Positions 31,568 to 42,146 of a DNA stretch of 49,167 nt are shown here, piece by piece. The notes beneath the pieces were generated by a model that had not been told where the DNA came from, did no database searches, and saw only the letters and a program-made list of their open reading frames with translations. The DNA comes from Chara braunii (taxonomy: Eukaryota; Streptophyta; Charophyceae; Charales; Characeae), in contig BFEA01000046.1 in assembly GCA_003427395.1 (NCBI GenBank), positions 3,391,195-3,440,361 of the forward strand, read 5' to 3'. How positions within the stretch are numbered: the first letter of the stretch is position 1; each line of letters begins with the position of its first letter. A program made the position numbers and the translations under genes.

Positions 31568-32842
31568 TGTGATAACCCGTCCAAACATGGACTGAAACAC
31601 ACAACTGATTTCTGAGTTTTGCTCAGAGACTGAATGCCCTAATGAGTTCCCGCCTGCTAAGTCTGTGTGTGTGCTCGCTGGACTGCATGTCTGTTTGAGT
31701 GCTGGTTGGCTTGCATGCGTATGACTGTGCCTATCTGAGTGCTGGTTGGTATGAGTGTGTGTGTGGCCCGCCAGGACACTTGTTCGTTCGTTGGGCCCTC
31801 AGGGCCAGTACTTACCTGTGGTCGTGGCTTTGAAGGGTTGCAGCGGGGAAAAAGCACTCAAGTAGCGAGTAGGCCGATACCGCACCCAACAGGGGGGTGA
31901 ATATGTAGGTAGCGGAGGCCAAGCAGAAGAAGACAAAAGTAGCATTTTTAGAGGCCGGTAGTGTAGGCTAGCTCTAGCGGGTACCAGTCTGAGTCTAGGG
32001 CCTGTAGGGGCAATATCATAGTCTGCAATGATGTTTCCCTCCAAAAGAGAAGGAGGTACCGGTTGCTTGGGAAGGCCAGCGGCCTGGAAGTCACCGCCCA
32101 AGAGTCAAAGCAGGCCGCTATATCTTCAGGCCGGGCGGAAGACCCGGCCTCTTTTTCGGTGTGCAAGTTTGGCTTCACACTGGTGGAGCGCTGGCCGGAG
32201 CAGCGCTAGGCTGGAGCAGTGCTGCTGGGGAGGAAGGAGAAGGACATGAGGGAGGAAGAAGGAGGAAGGAGGAAGGAAGGGGGAGCAGCGCCAGGGGTGC
32301 TTACCTGGCTATGGTGGCAGCCATCTTTATCACCTTGGTGGGCGTTGCAGCAAGGAGACCCCAGTCGGAGAGCCACACCAAGAAGCTTCAAGGCAGGGTT
32401 GGGCATGGCGGCCTGAACTAGAGCAGCCATAAATGCTTTGGGTTGTCCTTTGGGCATCTGGGCAAGGCCTAGTAGTCCGCCATAGCCTCGGCCTATGAGA
32501 GTGAAGAGCGGGAGAGGCGGCCATGGCTATGGTGGACCTTGAGTGATACCTGCAGTAGAAGAGGGACTCGGACATTGATTCTGGACTAGTCATTCAACAT
32601 TGTATTATTATTTCTTGTACGAATAAGAGAAGAGGGAGATAAGGAGGAGGAGGTTGTTGGGCAAAGAAGAAGAGCCTTGTCATTGTCTTTGCTGGTGTAC
32701 ATCTTCTTCTTCTTCTTTCTTACTTCTTATTCTTCTTCTAATCCTCTCTCTCTCCTCTCAAGTTCATTCATTTCTTTCTGAAATTGGATGGCATTGTACT
32801 TTTCGGAGGATGTGTATTTTGAAATTGGCCAGGGTCATAACA
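31568..32842 (+). mobile_element. T3 5' LTR
   Basis: 1275 bp from TGTGATAAC to GGTCATAACA, matching 39268-40539 throughout. A CTTCTTCTTCTT tract lies near 32703. A purine-rich GGAGGAAGAAGGAGG stretch near 32250 is shared by both LTRs. No obvious TATA box was chosen. Confidence 0.92.
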
Positions 32843-32843
32843 T

Positions 32844-32855
32844 TGGTATCAGAGC
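32844..32855 (+). other. T3 primer-binding site (initiator-Met tRNA type)
   Basis: TGGTATCAGAGC starts two bases after the LTR end. This is the common plant retroelement primer site. Confidence 0.9.
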
Positions 32856-34008
32856 GGATTCTACTTGTTGGTGAGAGTTGACTTTGCTGCCCTAACCCTA
32901 ACCTAAGTGGTTAAGGGCACCGCTTAGGGTTAGGGTTGGTTGAGGGAAGTGGGGCAGCGTGGCTAAGGGAAGCTGCCCCCACCTGGTTAGGTCATGTGGG
33001 GTCAACATAGAACCTAACCAAGTTTCTTGAGAGTGAGATTAGGGTGGCGAGACATTTCGAGGAGACTTCATGCGGCGATTTGTGAGAGGCGACGGTGAGA
33101 GGTACTCGCACCTGGAATCTGATTCAAGGGAGACACTTGGCAACTTAAGGGCTACCCTCAAGTAGGTGAGCTTGAGGGCCAGCGGCCATTCTGCATCAAC
33201 GGACTGCAAGTTGCTACTTTGTTCTTCAGCATCGACGGGGGATCTAGCGTTGTGCTTGGGTGTTGGAGTCAGACCCTCCTAGGAGATAGGACACTAGTGT
33301 AGGGGTAGCGTTAGAGGGGTCAGGAGGACCACATGAGAAGGGGGTGAGTTCTATTCATCTCGAAGCTCAAGGCCACTCAGGTAAGTGTCGTGCACCTACG
33401 GGATGCCCATGTATGTGTGTATGGTATTGATTGTCCTGCTTGGGTACTCTGGTTTCTTTTCCTACTCCTCTGTGGTCTTGATTGTGTGACTGAATGCATG
33501 TGATCTACCTACTCACCTGATGGATGGAAAATAAAGTATCTTGATCTAAATGCCGAGTCTTTCTATAGTGCTTTGTCTTTTCATCACTGAACGGTTGTAG
33601 TCTGTAGGTTCTGCCAGAAGTTGAAATTTCATTTTTCAGTGCAGTAGAGACTGAACTAAGTTCATGTGGAACTCCTCTTGGTTGGGACCTGGTTGAGACC
33701 TATGTGGGACCCCTAGGACCCAGCGGGACCGGGCCCAAACAAGAAGAGCCTCTGGACCCAAATCGGTTAAGCATTCACCTCTTGCCTTCTTGGCTCGGAT
33801 ACGAGTTCATTCTTCTTGGATTAGGACACCCACTGCCGAGGGGATCTTGGCTGAGACGTTTCGCATGTCTTCTATTGCACTGTCCGTGGCTTGACTCGCA
33901 CCCTGTACACCACTCAATTCTCCATTGCTGCATTTAGTTACTCGTTGTCTGATTTGCTGTACGGTCACAGAAAAACCACATCTGCAAGCACTCCTGGATA
34001 ATGCCATC
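32856..34008 (+). other. T3 leader
   Basis: An untranslated leader of about 1.15 kb with a telomere-like inverted repeat near its start (32890-32937). Possible splice donors such as GGTAAGT near 33380 are present but unproven. No ORF of interest ahead of the gag ATG. Confidence 0.5.
32890..32937 (+). other. Telomere-like inverted repeat in the T3 leader
   Basis: CCCTAACCCTAACCTAAG is followed after about 15 nt by CTTAGGGTTAGGGTT, so a stable hairpin of about 16 base pairs is possible, starting about 35 nt downstream of the primer site. Confidence 0.7.
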
Positions 34009-35715
34009 ATGAAGGAGCAGGAGGCGGAGAAGGAGAGGAAAGAGTCATTATTGAAGAGTCAAGTGGCCATCTTGGAAACTGTTCCCTCACTGACGAAAGA
34101 GCAGTGTGGGGAACAGCTGCAGACTATACTCGCCGCCCTTGTTCAAGTACAGAATATTGAAGATCATAACACTCAGATCGCTGACGTCTTCGCAAAATTG
34201 CGAAAACTTCAGGACGACCTGACTGATATGACCCTCAAGTACCAAGAGTTGACACAAGAGGTGGTTGAGCTGCGACAGGCCCAAGTGGCCAATCCTCTCC
34301 CTCTACCCCTTGGGTCCGAGGCTGCGATCGAGACTACTTCTGCCTCTCTCTCCGTATCTTCTTCCTTGAATGTGTTGGCAACCCCCTCGGGACCTGCAAC
34401 AGGTGCAGATTCCGCTGTTGCTATGACCAGCGACGAGGCCGGGAATTCTGCAACTGCTGCAGCCCGGAGGTTGGAATCAATGGTCCCAGCTACGCCGGTC
34501 CCTATGTGGACCGAAAGGCGGTACAAATGTCGTCTAAGTACGACGGCAAGGAAGACATGGAGTCCTGGATCAGCTACATGAGGGCCTACTTTGAGATTCT
34601 GGGAACTCAACCTGAGACCCAGGGAGTGATCATGGGAATGAATGTCGAGCCGATCGTATGGGGCTTCCTAGAAGTCCTAGCGACGCGGGCTGGGTTCCAA
34701 AAGACTGCACTAGCCAAATGGCTTAGGACCACCCCGGTTGCCTCCCTCGAGGATCTCCTTATCTCACAATATCAGGATCCACATGCTGCGGCTAGGACAA
34801 GAATCCAACTTGACAAAGTCAAGCGCAGCAAGTGGACAGGCTCCATGAAAAGCCTGCAGACCTATCTGAGCAAGATGTTTGCTACACCTGGTTTGGAATT
34901 GATTGCTTAGTCTTGCTTTGATGTGGTTAAGGGCGCGGTTCCAACTAACTTCACTAATCGCTTGGGCAGGGACTACATTGCATACACTGACTGGCTCACC
35001 TTAATGAAGGACATAGTCAGCTTGGAGGCTGTAGACCTCGTTAGCACGGCAGGCAGCAAAAAGCCCATGGGCAGCAGACGGTTCAAGGGCAGCAACCGTT
35101 TTGTTGTGCATGACCTGCTGGAGGCCNAAGAAGAAGCCGATGCGGATGACCCCACTCTTGGTGACGACCAAGAACAGGACTCCGATACANCTTGTTCTTT
35201 AGCCCATGAGTCCGATGCAAATAAANAAGAAGAAAAATTTTCTGCCTTCAAAAAGACTGCCAGTACCAAGGGACCGAATCGGAGTGCCGGGAAGAATTAT
35301 GTCCAACTTCCCAAGGGAGTCAAGATCCCGCCTAAACCGGAGGATGCGACTACCAAACCTTGGGTTGACCTCCGGATCACTGAGAATGACTGGCGGGGCA
35401 GACTCAAGAAAGGGGTTTGCCTGCATTGCCACAAACCAAATCATAAGGTTCAGGAGTGTTATAGGCTGCAGGGAAACCAGAATCGGGCATAGAGTCAGTT
35501 TCAGTCCAGTTCTGTTGAAAATCAGCAGCCCTCCCTTGAAGCCCAACCATCTGCTGAATACAAGGCTGAGGTAAGTAATGTTTTGTACGACGAGCCTTGG
35601 GAGGACTCTGAGATGGTCGACTTCCACTACCACTTGGAGCATTGGGCCGAGATGAAACAACAGCGTGCCCAAGGGACAGTGAAGTTGATCTTCTTTAAAC
35701 TTCTCATAAACCACC
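34009..35715 (+). pseudogene. gag: T3 gag, broken
   Basis: ATG 34009 (MKEQEAEKERKESLLKSQ) opens a coiled-coil N-terminus (KLRKLQDDLTDMTLKYQELTQEVVELRQ) and a Ser/Thr/Ala-rich linker to 34581. The reading then shifts to frame 3 (from about 34506) for the capsid-like core: SKYDGKEDMESWISYMRAYFEIL, LAKWLRTTPVASLEDLL, with TAG at 34908. A CCHC knuckle, CLHCHKPNHKVQEC, lies near 35418-35459. TAG at 35490 precedes a last stretch ending near 35715. Ambiguous bases at 35127, 35190 and 35226 interrupt the translation. Confidence 0.8.
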
Positions 35716-35724
35716 TATCTCCGT

Positions 35725-35994
35725 GTGTTGGTTGACTGTGGTGCTACAACTAACTTCATGTCACCACATGGGATACGCAAGGTGGGCTTAGGGATGAAGC
35801 AAGTGGCCTTGCAGAACCCTTGTCGAACCCAAGTTGGCAACAAGGAAGTTGTCTCTTCCACGCATGCAGTCAAAGGTGTGCGCGCTACCTTTGACAAAGG
35901 CAAGACTGTCACTCACGCATTGAACTTCTTTGTCTCGACAAGTGCCCCTTCGACGCTCGTTGGCTTGGGCTGGCTGCAGTCCCAATGCGAATGA
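35725..35994 (+). pseudogene. pro: T3 protease
   Basis: The reading LVDCGATTNFMSP places the catalytic Asp in a DCG triplet (35734-35742). STLVGLGWLQSQ supplies the second block; the usual ILG is LVG. The frame ends at TGA 35992-35994, from which the same frame continues at 36019. The Cys at the second triplet position is unusual. Confidence 0.7.
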
Positions 35995-36018
35995 ACCAAG
36001 TGGAAGAAGTCACTCTAC

Positions 36019-37748
36019 ATGGTCAAAGATGCTCAGGGGAACGAACTTCCTGTCCTCTTGGATGAGAAGCACGAATCCCCAGTAACTTTTCTAAATGCAT
36101 TGAAGTTCTGCAAAAAGTGGCGCAAGCACAAGGAGGACGAACAGTTGTATGTTGCCTTTGTCCGTCCTGCCCATGTGCCTTCTACTTTTGCGGCGAGTCC
36201 TACTACTACCTCAACTAGTGGATCTACGTCTAATACTACTAATACTACTACTGCCTCTACTTCTCCACCTTCTATTGCTCCAAATAACCTTACTTCAGAT
36301 TCGGCTGTATCTATGCGTGACCTGCGACCGGACCTAGGTGATCCCTTCGCTGATCCTCCACCCCCACCGGTTCCACCAGACATCCAAAACCTACTCGATC
36401 GGTTTCCAGAAGTGCTGACCGAGCCACGTGGAGTCCCCACGCGACCGGTCCGACACACCATCGAGTTGGTCGAGGGTGTTGTTCCTCTAAAGGGCTGCGT
36501 GTACCGTATGGGACCCGGCGAGTTGGAGGAACTCTGACAACAGATTGATGAGATGATTGACAAAGGGTGGATCAAACCTAGTGAATCTGAATTTGGTGCT
36601 CCTGTTTTGTTTGTGCCTAAAAAGGGAGGCAAATTCCGCATGTGTTTTGATTACCGCGGTCTAAACCGCATCACAAGAAAGAACGCCTAACCTTTGCCCC
36701 GCATAGATGACCTGCTTGACGCCGCGGGTGGGTGCAAGGTCTTCTCCAAGATCGATCTCAAGTCTGACTACCACCAGATTGAAGTCGATCCTGCGGCAAG
36801 ACTGCGTTCAAAACACGCGACAGGCTTTATGAGTTCACCGTAATGCCCTTCGGTCTCACGAACGCACCAGCCACTTTCCAAAGCCTCATGGACAAGGTCC
36901 TCTGCGAACAGATTGGCCGGTTTGTGGTAGTGTACCTGGATGATATTCTGATCTTCAGCAAGTCCTTAGAGGAACACCTCAAGCATCTTGAGGAGGTGTT
37001 TGCTATCCTCAAGAAGACGCAACTCCGTCTCAACTTGGAGAAATCTGAGTTTGGGAAGGATAGCGTCATCTATCTTGGGCATCGGTTGTCTGCTGCAGGC
37101 CTAGAGCCTGAAGCAACCAAGATTGAGGTCATACGCGATTGGCCTCAACCTGCGAACATTCGCGAATTGCGTTTTTTCCTTGGTCTCGCGTCGTATTATC
37201 GGAAGTTTGTACCCCGCTTTTCTATTATTGCTCGTCCATTGTCGCGGCTAACCACTAATATTGTGCCTCATTCCTGGGATGCCGCGTGTACGGACGCTTT
37301 TCGAGCTCTCAAGGAAGCCTTGGTAAGTTACCCAGTACTCCGCATTGCAGATCCCAAACTGACGTTCGTAGTCACTACGGATGCGAGCCAGTATGGAATC
37401 GGTGCAGTGCTGCAGCAAGACGACGGCGACGGCCCACGGCCACTCGAATATTACAGCACACGCATGCCCAGCGTCAAGGTAGCCACTTCCACTTACATGC
37501 GCGAGCTTTATGCCTTGCGCATGGCATTGGATCACTGAAAGCACTACCTTTTGGGACGCCATTTCAAAGTCTTCTCAGATCACGAGACCTTGAAGTGGAT
37601 CAAACAGCAAACTACCCTGTCCCCTACCTTGCTTCGCTGGTTCCACGAGATTGACATTTTTGATTTTGAATTAAGGCATAAGAAAGGTTGTTATAATCGA
37701 GTAGCTGATGCTTTGTCTCCACCCACAGTACATGACTTGCCTCGTTAA
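36019..37748 (+). pseudogene. pol: T3 reverse transcriptase and RNase H, broken
   Basis: Frame 1 carries a Ser/Thr-rich linker, then DRFPEVLTEPRGVPTRPVRH, TGA 36535, [33 protein letters not shown] 36688 and [15 protein letters not shown] shift near 36800-36840 leads into frame 3: [28 protein letters not shown] (YLDD intact, about 36925-36960), LGHRLSAAGLEPE, FFLGLASYYRKFVPRF. RNase H includes VVTTDASQYGIGAVLQ, YMRELYALRMALDH, TGA 37536, KHYLLGRHFKVFSDH and NRVADALS. The T2 sequence reads DTWKHYLLG at the 37536 stop, so this TGA most likely replaced TGG. Confidence 0.87.
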
Positions 37749-37899
37749 GTCCTACGACCTCCGGAAGAAAGCGAAGGAGGAACTCGTAGAGCACACCGCA
37801 AGGATCCGGAACTCAGTCCCATCCTTGAGCGCCTACGGGCTGATCCAGGCGGTCAGCCTGATTTTCATGAGTTTGAGGGACTGGTCTTCCGCCGCTACG

Positions 37900-39226
37900 G
37901 GAACCATGACCGTTTGTGTCTGCCCAACCATAAGTCTCTCCGCGCACACTTTCTGGATTTGGCTCATGGCCGGAGTGGGCACTTCGGCATGGCAAAAATG
38001 TACGCTAATTTGGTGAGACAGTTCGATTGGCCTGGCATGAAAGGGACTGCTGAGAAGTTTGTGGCTGAATGTCAAAACGGATCAAAACATGCAGACAAAA
38101 GCCCATGGGGCTACTCACACCCCCCATTGTTAACCGATTTTCAAAACTTCTTAACCTGATCCCTTTGCCGCCCCACGCCCCAACAGATCTAGTGATTCAT
38201 GAATTCCAACAGAAATACATTCCGCGATTCGCAACCCCAAAGACTCTTGGGAGCGACCGGGATCCACGTTTCATTAGCACCGAATGGAAGGATTTCACGT
38301 CTCACCTAGGAATCAAACTGTGCATGACATCTGGCCAACACCCCGAAGCCAACAGTTTGGCTGAGGAGATCAACCAGACTGTATTTCAACTTCTCTGCGC
38401 GTTGATTATTCCGGACCAGGAAACATGGGATGAGAAGCTGTATTCTGTTAAGGGGTTGTACAACAACTCCGTCCATTCTGCTACCGCCATGACACCCAAC
38501 AGGTTGCATTACGGTTGGCAGATCCGTAATCCGCTCTCCTACTTATTCCCTGAGCAGCCAGCTGGCTTAACACCCGGCAGACCCGGCTTCAGGGCTAAGT
38601 ATGATCGTTTGCTCAAAGTTGCTATTGCAGCTATGACCAAGCGACAACATGCCATGGTCCACCATGCGAACAAAAAGCACCGACCATTGGAGATTCAGGT
38701 AGGAAGCTATGTCTGGGTGAAGATGTCTGAATTCCCAGAGGAGGAGGGAGTCTCACGCAAACTCCTCCCACTCTACTACGGGCCTTGGGAAGTTTTGGAT
38801 GTAATTGGGGAAGATCACTTTGGCCCTTCGTACGTTGTAGACGTGCCAGCTCACCTGCACACATATCCCGTGTTCCATGCATCTAAATTGTATCTCCACC
38901 GTGAAGCCAAGACATTTGATTACCGCGAAGATATGATCCCTCGCGCAATCAAGGGAGGGCATGAGATAGATAGAATCAAATAGCATGTAGGAAAGGGGAG
39001 AAACAGACGGTACCAGGTTCATTTTATGTATCACCCGTTAGATGATCTGTACTAGATCTCCAAACAAGAACTGCTACGCAGCGCACCGCGCATTATTAAA
39101 GCCTACGAGCGGCAAATTGCTGCTAACGCTGCACCAAAAATCTCAGCAAGGCTCAATGCGACAGAGGATTCCAGGAATCTCCTTGCCTTGCTCGCCTACA
39201 ATGCATTTGTCGAGGACTCAGAATGA
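37900..39226 (+). pseudogene. T3 integrase and chromodomain, with internal deletion
   Basis: The zinc-binding region is AHGRSGHFGMAKMYANL...ECQNGSKHADK; one Cys of the usual CxxCQ is missing. A shift leads to GLLTPPIVNRFSKLLNLIPL in frame 2, where the usual text between the PPIP and DRFSK blocks, carrying the first catalytic Asp, is absent (about 40 codons). GSDRDPRF (second Asp) and NSLAEEINQT (Glu) remain, then YYGPWEVLD and VFHASKL. The C-terminus (about 38960-39110) resembles a chromodomain: RRYQVHFMYHPLDDLY then TAG 39053, ISKQELLRSAPRIIKAYE, with TAG at the usual Trp. The last stop is 39224-39226. Confidence 0.8.
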
Positions 39227-39252
39227 GTTACTCGCTCGAAGGGACCTCGCTC

Positions 39253-39265
39253 TTGAGGGGGGGGT
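39253..39265 (+). other. T3 polypurine tract
   Basis: TTGAGGGGGGGGT ends two bases before the 3' LTR, at the expected place. Confidence 0.8.
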
Positions 39266-39267
39266 AG

Positions 39268-40539
39268 TGTGATAACCCGTCCAAACATGGACTGAAACAC
39301 ACAGCTGATTTCTGAGTTTTGCTCATACACTAAATGCCCTACTGAGTTCCCGCCTGCTAAGTCTGTGTCTGTGCTTGCTGAACTGAATGTCTGTCTGAGT
39401 GCTGGTTGGCTTGCGAGCGTGTGACTGTGCCTATCTGAGTGCTGGTTGGTATGAGTGTGTGTGTGGCCCACCAGGGCACTTGTTCGTTCGTTGGGCCCTC
39501 AGGGCCGGTACTTACATGTGGCCGTGGCTTTGAAGGGTTGCAGGGGAAAAAGCACTCAAGTAGCGGGTAGGCCGGTACCGCACCCGCCAGGGGGGTGAAT
39601 ATGCAGGTACCGGAGGCCAAGCAGAAAAAGACAAAAGTGGCATTTTTAGAGGCCGGTAGTGTAGGCTAGGTCTAGCGGGTACCAGTCTGAATCTAGGGCC
39701 TGTAGGGGCAATATCAGAGTCTGCAATGATGTTTCGCTCCAAAAGAGGAGGTACCGATTGCTTGGGAAGGCCAACGGCCTGGAAGTCACCGCCCAAGAGG
39801 CAAAGCAGGCCGCTATATCTTCATGCCGGGCGGAAGACCCGGCCTCTTTTCCGGTGTGCAAGTTTGGCGACACACTGGTGGAGCGCTGGCTGGAGCAGCG
39901 CTAAGCTGGAGCAGCGCTGCTAGGGAGGAAGGAGAAGGACATGAGGGAGGAAGAAGGAGGAAGGAGGAAGGAAGGGGGAGGAGCGCCAGGGGTGCTTACC
40001 TGGCTATGGTGGCAGCCATCTTCATCACCTTGGTGGGCGTTGCAGCAAGGAGTCCCCAGCCGGGGAGAGCAACACCAAGAAACTTCAAGGTAGGGTTGGG
40101 CATGGCGGCCTGAACTAGAGCAGCCATAGCTGCTTTGGGTTGTCCTTTGGGCATCTGGGCAAGGCCTAGTAGTACGCCATAGCCTCGGCCTATGAGAGTG
40201 AAGAGCGGGAGAGGCGGCCATGGCTATGGTGGACCTTGAGTGATACCTGCAGTAGAAGAGGGTCTCAGACATTGATTTTGGACTAGTCATTAAACATTGT
40301 ATTATTATTTCTTGTATGAATAAGAGAAGAGGGAGATAAGGGGGAGGAGGTTGTTGGGCAAAGAAGAAGAGCCTTGTCATTGTCTTTGTTGGTGTACATC
40401 TTCTTCTTCTTCTTTTTTACTTCTTCTTCTTCTTCTAATCCTCTCTCTCTCCTCTCAAGTTCATTCATTTCTTTCTGCAATTGGATGGCATTGTACTTTT
40501 CGGAGGATGTGTATCTCGAAATTGGTCAGGGTCATAACA
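39268..40539 (+). mobile_element. T3 3' LTR
   Basis: 1272 bp, TGTGATAAC to GGTCATAACA, same as 31568-32842 apart from scattered substitutions and small indels (for example near 39541 and 39748). It is followed by CAAT and the resumed T2 integrase. Confidence 0.92.
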
Positions 40540-40543
40540 CAAT

Positions 40544-41375
40544 GTTCATTCCTTTGTCGGTCGAAGCTAAGACTGAACTGGTCATCCAAAAGTTTCAAAT
40601 GCGATCAGTTTCAGAATATGGGTTCCCAAAGACCATCATCTCTGATAGGGATGTACGGTTCACTGGTCTACAATGGCCAAAGTTGATGGAAGCTTATGCC
40701 ACTAGATTGACCATGTCGTCATGCAGACACCCTGAAACGAATGGCCAAACTGAAGAAATGAATCGTCTGTGCCAACAACTTTTGAGCATGTATGTACAAC
40801 CTGATCAAGTAGATTGGGTGAGAACTTACCTAAAATTGCTAGTACATAAAATAATAGCATACATACTGTTACAGGAAGGACACCAAATGCACTACACAAA
40901 GGTTGGAAGCCTAGGCGTCCCATTGATGCTCTAACCCGAGACCAGATTCAAAGGCTTTCCCCAGGAACAAGAGAATTTGCAGTTTTATAAGAAAAAGACG
41001 TAAAGAAAGTTAAGGAAAATATACAAAAAGCCCAGTTGGAAATTATTGAACAGGCCAACAAACATCACCAGCCCTCGCAATTCCAAGAAGGTGATCTTGT
41101 ATGGGTGAAGTCTAAAGAGTTTTCCTTAGAAGAGAATGTGTCTCAGAAACTGTTGCCTATCTATTATGGACCCTGGAAAGTTCTCAAGGTGCTTGGGGAT
41201 ATGGATGGACCTTCATAACGAATTGATGTACCCCCACACCTTAAGACCTATCCTGTCTTTCACGCGTCTAAACTCCTGCCATATGTAGAGGGACATGAGT
41301 TTCCCAACGGACCATCTATATTTCCACCCTCCATGAATGCGGTTTATGAAGTTGAAAAAATCCTGGAACATGGTT
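40544..41375 (+). pseudogene. T2 integrase, C-terminal half, and truncated chromodomain
   Basis: The reading resumes with FIPLSVEAKTELVIQKF, IISDRDVRFTGLQW (second Asp) and NGQTEEMNRLCQQLL (Glu), so all three catalytic positions exist in T2. Past 40850 the frame is broken. From 41036 it continues QFQEGDLVWVKSKEF, YYGPWKVLKVLG, a TAA at about 41216, then DVPPHLKTYPVFHASKLLPY and a chromodomain start, YEVEKILEHG, that ends abruptly near 41375. The rest of the chromodomain and any purine tract were not seen. Confidence 0.75.
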
Positions 41376-41379
41376 AAGT

Positions 41380-42146
41380 CTAGAACTGTATGAGATCCAG
41401 GCCGTGGACTGTGAGTTAATTTGAGCCACCGTGGGTAGGAGACCTGAGGCAGGTCAACCTTGTCAAATGCTATATAAGCTCTGCCTCCAGGGAGTCGACA
41501 TTCAGTCTTGCTATGCTGATTTGATGTTGGCTTGACGCTGGCTCGATGTTGGCATTGTCGACGACGATGCGAAACTGTTGCGTGCATGTTGGCGCCTTCC
41601 TGTCTTGGCGCCGACTGTCTTCATTGTTGACGTAGCGTCCGCCACGTTGTCTTCGACATTGCGGATGTGGCGCATGCCACACCGTCTTCATTGTTGACGT
41701 GGCATTGGCCACAATGTCTTCATTGCTGAGTTGGACGCGATAAGGAGGGAGATCAGGATTTGTGGATTGAACGAGAGAGAGAGGATACTTACCTGTTGCA
41801 GATGTCGATACTGTGCGCTGCTGAACGTCTTTATGGGAGAAACAGTGCCACGTGGCACTTTGATGTGATCAGGCCCTATCAGGCTCGTTATTGGACAATA
41901 TTTGCTGACGTGGAGGCGAGGGGAAACCCGGAGAACGAGAGGGGATTGTCAGGCTACTGTCTTTGTGGTCATTGATGGATACTTACTTTTCCACCCTCTA
42001 AACTGTATATTCCCCCTCTCCTCTCTTCGTCCATTGGTTACGAGACATTGTATCAGAGATCACATTCACGATTATTGGAGACATTATTGAGCACTGAGTC
42101 ATCTTGTACTTTGACAATTTACGAGTATCTTCTAGACTGGGTTACA
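41380..42146 (+). mobile_element. T2 3' LTR
   Basis: From about 41746 to 42146 it matches the 5' LTR fragments 199-456 and 1408-1552, without the 951-bp insert. It ends ...GACTGGGTTACA at 42146, four bases shorter than the 5' copy (CATT missing). Upstream it has a TATATAAG at 41471-41478 and several GTTGACGTGGC words. Where the LTR begins is uncertain (about 41380-41400) because the chromodomain end and purine tract are missing. Confidence 0.7.
41471..41478 (+). promoter_or_regulatory. T2 3' LTR TATA box
   Basis: TATATAAG in the 3' LTR, preceding the CTCTGCCTCC sequence. The equivalent place in the 5' LTR is not in the window. Confidence 0.5.

Larger units (their letters stand above)
31568..40539 (+). 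mobile_element. T3: chromovirus-type Ty3/gypsy element nested in T2 integrase
   Basis: T3 begins TGTGATAACCC and ends GGTCATAACA, with CAAT duplicated at 31564-31567 and 40540-40543. Excising it restores the integrase reading KYA-FIPL. LTRs are 1275 and 1272 bp and highly similar by eye, each followed or preceded by a primer site and a purine tract. The order is LTR, Met-type primer site, leader, gag, protease, RT-RNase H, integrase, chromodomain, LTR. Coding parts are broken, and part of the integrase core is missing. Confidence 0.93.

Noticed and set aside
32890-32937. A true interstitial telomere
   Set aside because: Only two or three units on each arm, inside a retroelement leader.
35206-35574. 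ORF overlapping T3 gag in another frame
   Set aside because: It is a shadow of the Gag frame that carries the zinc knuckle, and it spans ambiguous bases.
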